A stretch of 5,680 nucleotides of DNA from an uncultured bacterium (GTDB taxonomy: Bacteria; Bacillota; Clostridia; Lachnospirales; Anaerotignaceae), in NCBI GenBank assembly GCA_905214825.1, contig CAJMNV010000116.1:1-5680 (forward strand). Direction: 5' to 3'. Positions within the stretch are counted from its first letter, which is position 1; every line of letters begins with the position of its first letter. This document shows positions 1-4,633 of this stretch, one piece after another. Below the pieces are notes generated by a model. The model was not told where the DNA came from. It searched no databases and saw only the letters and a program-made list of their open reading frames with translations. Both the position numbers and the translations under genes were made by a program.

Positions 1-318
1 ATTTTGGCTACTATTCACACCCAAACTTCCCACATTTTCCCCATCAGAAAATGAAATTTTGAAAGGCGGAAGTGCCTCATCACTTTTTGCACGCATTACA
101 ATACGATTTGCAATCGCCGAACCCTTGTTTTTGACTTGCAAATCAATACGGGTTTCCTCGCCGTTCTGCACTTCATACACACTATTACCAGATATAAATA
201 TTTCTGGTTTTCCTTCTGTAAAATCATCATTTGCCGCATAACTTGGTATTGCCAAACCAAATAACAGGATGCAAGCAAATAAGCATGTGACTATTTTTTG
301 AAAACCCGTTTTTTTCAT
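1..318 (-). CDS. Exported CARDB/S-layer-like protein, N-terminal part (runs off left edge)
   Basis: This is the first 106 codons of a gene that continues past the left edge; the frame is open throughout. The protein starts MKKTGFQKIV, followed by a hydrophobic stretch (about residues 9-25) and SYA|AND, a good signal peptidase I site after residue 28. The mature part (about 36-106) has a beta-rich pattern with RIDLQVKNKGSAIANRIVM, typical of CARDB/NEW3-like Ig-fold domains found in clostridial wall-associated proteins (COG1361-like). The start is firm: GGAGG at 332-328 lies 9 nt upstream, and the ATG overlaps the ATPase stop as ATGA, which suggests translational coupling. In this arrangement such proteins usually sit beside an FtsX/MacB-type permease, which I would expect just left of the window. 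A lipobox reading (LFAC, residues 13-16) is less likely because the hydrophobic core continues beyond it. The family call rests on pattern recognition only. Confidence 0.75.
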   Translation of the reverse strand, partial: MKKTGFQKIVTCLFACILLFGLAIPSYAANDDFTEGKPEIFISGNSVYEVQNGEETRIDLQVKNKGSAIANRIVMRAKSDEALPPFKISFSDGENVGSLGVNSSQN

Positions 319-1046
319 ACTTCCTCTCCTCCGTTTTGTGCAGTATCTTTATTGATTTTCCTTTGTTCAATATTTTTAATTTTTCCGTCCATCATCACCA
401 CAATACGGTTTGCATATTCCGACAACTCCATATCATGACTGACAATCACCAATGTCTGGTTATTTTCTTTTGCCAATCCAGTAATCAAATCCATCATTTC
501 ATAGGTTGTTTTTGTATCCAAATTCCCTGTTGGTTCATCTGCAAATACCACTTGTGGTTTATTGATAAAAGCTCGTGCAATACTTACTCTTTGTTGTTGC
601 CCACCACTCATTTCACTTGGTTTATGGTTTGCTCTCCCTTCCAGTCCAACTGCTTTTAACATTTTTAATGCTCTTGCGTTACGCTCTTTCACAGGTACAT
701 TTTTGAATATCAATGGCAATGTCACATTTTCCATAGCCGTCAATGTCGGCAACAAGTTATAAGATTGAAACACAAATCCCACATATTTTTGCCGAAAATC
801 TGCAAGTTGATTTTCATTCATACGTTCTATATGATGATTATGAAATATAATTTCTCCTTTTGTTGGTTTTTCCAAACCCGCAATCAAATTTAACAACGTG
901 GATTTACCTGAGCCTGACTTGCCAAACAAACAACAAACTTCACCTTGGTAAATATCTAAATGCAATCCATTCACAGCTCGTATGACCTCATTCCCCATAC
1001 GATATACTTTTGTCACATTTTGAATGCGAATGATTTTTTTGCTCAA
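315..1046 (-). CDS. ABC transporter ATP-binding protein, MacB/LolD type
   Basis: Cytoplasmic ATPase subunit that would power a MacB/FtsX-type permease. Read from the TTG at 1046-1044 it has 243 residues, normal for the family. All motifs are present: Walker A GKSGSGKST (42-50), Q-loop Q94 in FQSYNLLPTLTAMENV, signature MSGGQQQR (146-153), Walker B VVFADEPTGNLD (166-177) and H-loop H204 in VIVSHD. The LLPTLTAMENV and ADEPTGNLD forms are characteristic of the LolD/MacB/FtsE branch rather than nutrient importers. The TTG start is preferred over ATG 1100 or ATG 1064 because AAAGGAG (1060-1054) sits 7 nt upstream of it, while ATG 1064 lacks a Shine-Dalgarno and ATG 1100 would be only about 8 nt from the predicted transcript end. 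The stop overlaps the next start (ATGA), so the two form one operon. The substrate cannot be read from the sequence; peptide, antibiotic, lipoprotein or envelope export are all possible. Confidence 0.95.
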   Translation of the reverse strand: MSKKIIRIQNVTKVYRMGNEVIRAVNGLHLDIYQGEVCCLFGKSGSGKSTLLNLIAGLEKPTKGEIIFHNHHIERMNENQLADFRQKYVGFVFQSYNLLPTLTAMENVTLPLIFKNVPVKERNARALKMLKAVGLEGRANHKPSEMSGGQQQRVSIARAFINKPQVVFADEPTGNLDTKTTYEMMDLITGLAKENNQTLVIVSHDMELSEYANRIVVMMDGKIKNIEQRKINKDTAQNGGEEV

Positions 1047-1053
1047 ATTGCCA

Positions 1054-1060
1054 CTCCTTT
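1054..1060 (-). promoter_or_regulatory. Ribosome-binding site that decides the TTG start of the ATPase
   Basis: The minus strand reads AAAGGAG, ending 7 nt before TTG at 1046. No other in-frame start upstream has a comparable Shine-Dalgarno sequence, so the annotated N-terminus should be LSKKIIRIQNV (Met in the protein) rather than MMRNFF. Confidence 0.8.
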
Positions 1061-1074
1061 CCATATGAAGTTGT

Positions 1075-1103
1075 AAAATGATGAAGAAATTTCTCATCAT
1101 TTT
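1075..1103 (-). repeat. Inverted repeat in the ATPase 5' leader
   Basis: Ten-base arms AAAATGATGA (1075-1084, plus strand) and TCATCATTTT (1094-1103) are perfect complements, and the interior GAA/TTC can extend the stem past one bulged base. On the minus strand the hairpin would begin about 5 nt from the predicted mRNA 5' end, where such structures often stabilise transcripts. Read on the plus strand, the hairpin is followed by a T-rich run (1101-1114), so it could also terminate antisense transcription. Confidence 0.6.
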
Positions 1104-1114
1104 TTAATTTTTTT

Positions 1115-1123
1115 ATTATATCA
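1115..1123 (-). promoter_or_regulatory. Extended -10 promoter of the ATPase operon
   Basis: The minus strand reads TGA-TATAAT, a consensus -10 (1120-1115) with the extended TGn element (1123-1121). No TTGACA-like -35 lies 16-18 bp upstream. The predicted transcription start is near 1108, giving a leader of about 60 nt to the TTG start at 1046. The missing -35 fits an activator-dependent promoter; see the TGTAA repeats immediately upstream. Confidence 0.7.
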
Positions 1124-1131
1124 TAGACTTA

Positions 1132-1169
1132 TTACAAAATTCGTTTGCAAAAATTACAAATTTCTTACA
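1132..1169 (-). promoter_or_regulatory. TGTAA direct repeats on an 11-bp register (putative response-regulator site)
   Basis: On the minus strand TGTAA occurs at 1169-1165, 1158-1154 and 1136-1132, that is at offsets 0, 11 and 33. The fourth register (1147-1143) reads CAAAC. The last unit TGTAAT ends 10 bp before the -10 hexamer. Direct repeats of about 5-7 bp with an 11-bp period, placed about 10 bp upstream of the -10 in lieu of a -35, are the known layout of PhoB/PhoP-type (OmpR-family) binding sites. The regulator is not in the window, and the AT-rich background makes a chance match possible. Confidence 0.45.
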
Positions 1170-1200
1170 CTTTTTAAAATTCATTTTATCTCATTTTTAC

Positions 1201-1245
1201 AAAAAACAAAGAGGAGCATCCTTTTGTTTTAAAGTATCCTCCTCT
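1201..1245 (-). terminator. Rho-independent terminator after the GGDEF gene
   Basis: On the minus strand AGAGGAG (1245-1239) pairs with CTCCTCT (1216-1210). The stem continues inward through GATACTTT against AAAGGATG with two mismatches, giving about 13 pairs in all. It is followed by TTGTTTTTT (1209-1201). It lies 10 nt after the cyclase stop codon and has no T-run on the plus strand, so it works only for the minus strand. It separates the cyclic-di-GMP genes from the ABC operon. Confidence 0.9.
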
Positions 1246-1254
1246 CTATGTTTG

Positions 1255-2613
1255 TTATATCATATCATGTGCTTTGCTTCTGCCTTTTTTTGCCAATTTT
1301 TTATAATACGCTTGTTTTTCCTGATACATCAATTCATCTGCAGAAAACACTTCTTCTTTGACATTGATGCTTCCGCTTTTCCATCGACTTCGAATGGATA
1401 TGCACTCTTTTTCATCTGCTGCCACTCTTTTGCGTAACTCAGAAACTTTTTCATCAAATTCTTTTTGTGGCATATTTTCACACAATGAAACAAACTCATC
1501 GCCACCAATGCGAAAAATCGTTTCGCCCATACAGTCTTGTAAAATTTGTGCAATTCTTTTGATAATAAAATCACCATAACTATGCCCATGTGTATCGTTA
1601 ATTGTTTTCATACCATTGACATCTATAAATACAACACCCATTGTTTTCGGTGGCGTTTCATCATATTCTTGCAACTTCTTCAAATACTTGTTTCTATTTT
1701 GCAGTCCTGTCAACATATCCGTATAACTGGTATATTCCAACTGTTGGAATCTTCTTCTTTTGTCCAAATCATTTAACATAAAATATGCCATAGAACGCAA
1801 CAAAGAAATATGCTCTTTATTGGCTTTCACATTATCCACACCAATAAACCCCACCACGCAAGTATCTCTAATCAAAGGCACCAAAAATACATTTTCCAAA
1901 TTATATTCCTTTGGAAAAGGCAATGTTGTATACTCTTTTTTTATATTTTCCATAGAATCAATGATAATTTCACCATCTTCTCTAAATTTATCCAACCAAG
2001 GCTGTATGGTTTCCAATGAAATATTTTGCAATCTTTCTATGTATTTGACATTGCCATCTTCACACCATTCATATGTGTTATGAAACAGAGCCTTTTTGTA
2101 GTTGTTTTCAAAAATATACACTCTTGTACTCTGATAAAATTTGCCAATAATTTCTAAAATATGATTGATTGCCAGTTCTGTATCTGCCTCTTGCATCAAT
2201 ATTTGCATACACCTTATTAAAGTTTCTTCCGCAGTCAAACGCATTTGTAAATTTTCAATTTTTTCTTTGTGTGTTGCAATATCTTGGGAAAAACCCATAC
2301 GACACATACGTCCTTCAATTTCAATCAAATGTTCTTCCATTTCTAAGTATTGGTTTCTTTTTTTATAATATTGCTCACGATACACAGGTTTGCCTCGTTG
2401 TGGGCCATTCTTTTGGCAAAAAATACATGGTGTATCTTTTTCTTGGAATAATGTATAACATTTTGTGTTTTGATAATCTTCTTCTGATGCAATCTCAAAA
2501 AAATTTCTTGCTGCCCGATTTAAGTATAATATTTCATGCGTTTGTATGTCGCAAATATAGCATATCATACTTTTATAATCCATTGCCAATGCAGCATACT
2601 GCTCATACCTCAT
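1255..2613 (-). CDS. PAS-GAF-GGDEF diguanylate cyclase
   Basis: Predicted soluble 452-residue enzyme that makes cyclic-di-GMP from two GTP. Domain order: PAS (about 8-112, beginning MDYKSMICYICDIQTHEILYLN), a linking helix (about 113-145), GAF (about 145-285, with NTYEWCEDG and GFIGVDN) and GGDEF (about 290-452). The GGDEF domain has TDMLTGLQNR (298-307), the metal-binding FID (D331), MKTINDTHGH (335-344) and an intact FRIGGDEF (signature at 370-374). The inhibitory RxxD site expected five residues upstream of GGDEF is absent (CMGE there). There is no membrane segment, so the signal is probably cytoplasmic and sensed by PAS or GAF. C52, C63 and C66 in the PAS domain form a CYTLF...PCIFC motif. 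The start is supported by GGAAAGG (2630-2624) 10 nt upstream. It is followed by a strong terminator and lies 126 bp after the EAL gene. Enzyme activity is predicted from residues only. Confidence 0.93.
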   Translation of the reverse strand: MRYEQYAALAMDYKSMICYICDIQTHEILYLNRAARNFFEIASEEDYQNTKCYTLFQEKDTPCIFCQKNGPQRGKPVYREQYYKKRNQYLEMEEHLIEIEGRMCRMGFSQDIATHKEKIENLQMRLTAEETLIRCMQILMQEADTELAINHILEIIGKFYQSTRVYIFENNYKKALFHNTYEWCEDGNVKYIERLQNISLETIQPWLDKFREDGEIIIDSMENIKKEYTTLPFPKEYNLENVFLVPLIRDTCVVGFIGVDNVKANKEHISLLRSMAYFMLNDLDKRRRFQQLEYTSYTDMLTGLQNRNKYLKKLQEYDETPPKTMGVVFIDVNGMKTINDTHGHSYGDFIIKRIAQILQDCMGETIFRIGGDEFVSLCENMPQKEFDEKVSELRKRVAADEKECISIRSRWKSGSINVKEEVFSADELMYQEKQAYYKKLAKKGRSKAHDMI

Positions 2614-2634
2614 TTTATTTCAACCTTTCCAATC

Positions 2635-2659
2635 ACACAAACACACAGAATGTTTGTGT
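2635..2659 (-). repeat. Hairpin next to the RBS of the GGDEF gene
   Basis: Nine-base arms ACACAAACA and TGTTTGTGT (2635-2643 and 2651-2659) flank a 7-nt loop. On the mRNA it lies just upstream of the GGAAAGG Shine-Dalgarno (2630-2624). It has no T-run, so it is not a terminator. It could be an operator, an mRNA-stabilising hairpin or a translational control element. Confidence 0.55.
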
Positions 2660-2680
2660 CATTTTTATTTTATGATACAA

Positions 2681-2707
2681 ATAGCAATGAAAACCTTTCT
2701 TTGCTAT
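2681..2707 (-). repeat. Stem-loop between the EAL and GGDEF genes
   Basis: The minus strand reads ATAGCAA-A-GAAA-GGT-TTTC-A-TTGCTAT: a 7-bp stem, one A/A mismatch, a 4-bp stem and a 3-nt loop. Only a weak T-run follows (TTTGTATC), so a termination role is doubtful. The rest of the 2614-2739 gap is AT-rich. It contains weak promoter-like hexamers (TTGATA at 2712-2707; TATCAT and TAAAAT further down) but no well-spaced pair, so I do not call a promoter here. Confidence 0.5.
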
Positions 2708-2739
2708 CAAAAAAGATTTTCAAAAATGATTGATTTTAT

Positions 2740-3963
2740 TTATATATACAAAGATTTATCAGAATATGCCACAGCTTGTACATAAATATATGATATTTGT
2801 TCTAACTTCAAGTGGTACTTTTTTAAAAAAGTATTGATTTGTGTTTCATATTGCAATTCTTGGTTCTTTTCATAATAAACCACAAATTCTAAGACATCGC
2901 TCAACAAACCACCTTTTCCTTGAAACACATCTATAATATTTGCAAAAGTAGGGTTTGCCTTTGCCATTTGTTGCAAAACATCTCTTGATTGTTCATCAAT
3001 CATAGAAAATAAGCCTATCATATAAGCTCTTTCTTGATTGATTTTTTCATCAATCAAATTTACCAGATTTGCCATAAAAACTGCTCGTACCAAAGCCAAG
3101 AAAATTGCTGCTTCTGTTTTCTCATCGGAACAGCCTTTTAGCAACAGCAGCAAAAGCCAACGATACAAATCTTCCGACCCCATCATCAACAATGCACCTT
3201 TTACATTTGGAATATGATTTCTTCTAAAATACTGTAACGTATTCACTTTCTGTATCAAATGATAAGAGGCATTGACATCTTTTTCAATAATCTGTGCCAA
3301 TCTGTCAAAATCAGGTGGTTGGCGTCCAATTTCTTCCATCAATCTGCTATAAGTTGCCATAGACACATCATTTGCAGGACGAAAGTGTATAACTGGCTTT
3401 GAAAACAAATACCCTTGAAACATTGTAAAACCTTCTCTACACGCAACTTCAAAATCTTTTTCTGTTTCCACTTTTTCTGCCAAAAGCGTTTTTTGTTTTC
3501 CAAAATATTTTGCAATCTGTGCTCTTCTTTTTGGTGTGGTCAGCATAAAATCCACTTTGATAATATCTACAATATCCAATACTCTTTGTGGCAATTTTTC
3601 TCCAACATAATCGTCTAATGCAAAAGTATATCCTTGTTTTTTTAAAAATAACAATCTATCTATCAACTCATCTGTATATACAATATCTTCCAGCAATTCA
3701 ATCACAACTTTGTATGGGTCTAACAACAATGGTGTATCTGTCAACAACACAGCTGCTGTAAAATTGATAAACGCTGTTTTACCATTTGTAATATGCTCAA
3801 AACCGAAATTCATCATAATGTCATGAATTAAATTTTTTGTTGCTGTTGTACCGTCCATATCTTCTTTGAATACATTTTCTTCATTATAACGATACAACAT
3901 TTCATACGCCAAAATTTTTCTATATTTATTTAATATTGGTTGTCTTGCCAGATATACATTCAT
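2740..3963 (-). CDS. EAL-HDOD cyclic-di-GMP phosphodiesterase, PdeH/YuxH-like
   Basis: Soluble 407-residue protein with an EAL domain (about 1-195) and a C-terminal HDOD domain (about 200-400), the length and layout of B. subtilis PdeH (YuxH). It opens with LARQPILN, the usual start of this family. The signature reads EMLYR (21-25) instead of EALxR. The catalytic set known from active EAL enzymes can all be placed: E21, N67, E89, E92, D117-D118, K136 in IKVDF, E163 and E166 in AEKVE, and Q183 in FQGYLFSKP. Loop 6 is divergent (DDYVGE for DDFGTG), as is common in this subgroup. This supports hydrolysis of cyclic-di-GMP to pGpG, although a binding-only role is possible. HDOD domains lack HD hydrolase catalysis and usually act in signalling or protein interaction. 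GGGAGG (3980-3975) lies 11 nt before the ATG. It precedes the GGDEF gene on the same strand. Confidence 0.9.
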   Translation of the reverse strand: MNVYLARQPILNKYRKILAYEMLYRYNEENVFKEDMDGTTATKNLIHDIMMNFGFEHITNGKTAFINFTAAVLLTDTPLLLDPYKVVIELLEDIVYTDELIDRLLFLKKQGYTFALDDYVGEKLPQRVLDIVDIIKVDFMLTTPKRRAQIAKYFGKQKTLLAEKVETEKDFEVACREGFTMFQGYLFSKPVIHFRPANDVSMATYSRLMEEIGRQPPDFDRLAQIIEKDVNASYHLIQKVNTLQYFRRNHIPNVKGALLMMGSEDLYRWLLLLLLKGCSDEKTEAAIFLALVRAVFMANLVNLIDEKINQERAYMIGLFSMIDEQSRDVLQQMAKANPTFANIIDVFQGKGGLLSDVLEFVVYYEKNQELQYETQINTFLKKYHLKLEQISYIYVQAVAYSDKSLYI

Positions 3964-4013
3964 TCCAATATATGCCTCCCAAAATTTGTAACATACTGAT
4001 GTTTACTTTTGCA

Positions 4014-4020
4014 CACCTCC
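4014..4020 (-). promoter_or_regulatory. Strong Shine-Dalgarno-like sequence with no start at normal spacing
   Basis: The minus strand reads GGAGGTG in the 112-nt leader of the EAL gene, but no start codon follows at 5-12 nt; the first ATG is more than 18 nt away and opens only a very short frame. The gap 3964-4075 otherwise contains a TG-rich stretch (about 4059-4070), no clear terminator for the preceding gene and no convincing promoter pair. Confidence 0.3.
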
Positions 4021-4075
4021 AAAACAGTTTGACACAATAACTATCACTACAAAAATCACATACACACACTAATCA

Positions 4076-4573
4076 TCATACAAGAAATTGTTCTATTTCT
4101 GAACGCATCAATTCTGTTAATTTTTCAGCTGGAATGACGATAATATCTCTTGTTTGAAACAACCGATTTTTCTTTTTCCACAAGATATAATCTCCATTTG
4201 TCAAGATAACTCTTGTTAAATCTCCTTTACTATAACTTTTCATCTGACCAGAACAATTTACATGAAAAAAGCCATCTTGTAATTCCATTGTAATATGACT
4301 ACCAATCGCAAAAGGCAATTTTCGCAAAAGCAACTCTTGATGTACAATTGTCAATATAAACATACTTATCACACTGCAAACTGACATCAATATAAAAAAC
4401 GCTGTTTCAAACCATTTTTGTGTGATCGCAAAATAAACTGCGATTGCCAAAAGCACAACACCTATGGTGCCCATTGTAATTCGTATTGGAATATCCACTC
4501 TTTTTGCATATAATCGTACATATTGCACCATTTGAAAATAACTTAGCTCAAATGTTGTACGAAATCGATACAT
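4076..4573 (-). CDS. Two-helix membrane protein, probable YcxB-like family
   Basis: A 165-residue protein when read from ATG 4573-4571, chosen because GGAGGG (4585-4580) lies 6 nt upstream. A TTG at 4603 would add 10 residues but has no ribosome-binding site and lies inside the promoter region. It has a short amphipathic N-terminus (FRTTFELSYFQMVQY), two membrane helices (about 32-50 and 56-77), then a cytoplasmic-looking domain (about 95-165) with GDYILWKKKNRLFQTRDIIVIPAEKL. This layout of two N-terminal helices followed by a small beta domain ending in a VIP(A/K)xxL motif is that of YcxB-like proteins common in Firmicutes, for which I know no established biochemical function. It has its own promoter and inverted repeat and also lies 56 bp downstream of the poly-lysine membrane protein, so both read-through and independent expression are plausible. 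Confidence 0.8.
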   Translation of the reverse strand: MYRFRTTFELSYFQMVQYVRLYAKRVDIPIRITMGTIGVVLLAIAVYFAITQKWFETAFFILMSVCSVISMFILTIVHQELLLRKLPFAIGSHITMELQDGFFHVNCSGQMKSYSKGDLTRVILTNGDYILWKKKNRLFQTRDIIVIPAEKLTELMRSEIEQFLV

Positions 4574-4586
4574 AAACTTCCCTCCA

Positions 4587-4603
4587 TTGTATAACCTATA
4601 CAA
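4587..4603 (-). promoter_or_regulatory. 17-bp inverted repeat at the start of the YcxB-like transcript (operator or leader hairpin)
   Basis: TTGTATA-ACC-TATACAA is a perfect 7+3+7 inverted repeat lying between the -10 hexamer (4609-4604) and the Shine-Dalgarno (4585-4580), covering the predicted transcription start near 4597. A further half-site ATTGTAT occurs at 4604-4610, 18 bp from the copy at 4586-4592. The position suits a repressor operator; as RNA it could form a short hairpin next to the ribosome-binding site. Confidence 0.5.
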
Positions 4604-4633
4604 ATTGTATCATTTTCTCTTGTATTTCATCAA
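4604..4633 (-). promoter_or_regulatory. Promoter of the YcxB-like gene
   Basis: The minus strand has TTGATG (-35, 4633-4628), an 18-bp spacer, and TGA-TACAAT (extended -10; hexamer 4609-4604). The -35 overlaps the stop codon of the upstream membrane protein gene (4632-4630). The predicted start near 4597 gives a leader of about 24 nt. Confidence 0.55.

Noticed and set aside
96..278. Minus-strand frame of 60 codons inside the exported protein gene
   Set aside because: It overlaps, in another frame, a signal-peptide protein that has a firm start and a clear domain pattern.
271..282. Lipoprotein signal (LFAC) in the exported CARDB-like protein
   Set aside because: Phe at the -2 position is atypical, the hydrophobic core continues after the Cys, and a much better SYA|A peptidase I site follows.
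1329..1589. Minus-strand frame of 86 codons within the GGDEF gene
   Set aside because: It is an out-of-frame shadow of the GGDEF domain, which carries the intact catalytic motif in the main frame.
4059..4070. TG-rich microsatellite-like stretch
   Set aside because: It is short and imperfect, with no coding or regulatory context that would give it a role.
3964..4075. Possible cyclic-di-GMP riboswitch before the EAL gene
   Set aside because: The leader is only 112 nt and I cannot find the conserved core of the known c-di-GMP-I or -II classes, nor a terminator or sequestering stem that would act as an expression platform.
4057..4079. Seven-codon frame overlapping the stop of the YcxB-like gene
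   Set aside because: It is too short and without its own ribosome-binding site; the ATGATGA overlap is probably coincidence.
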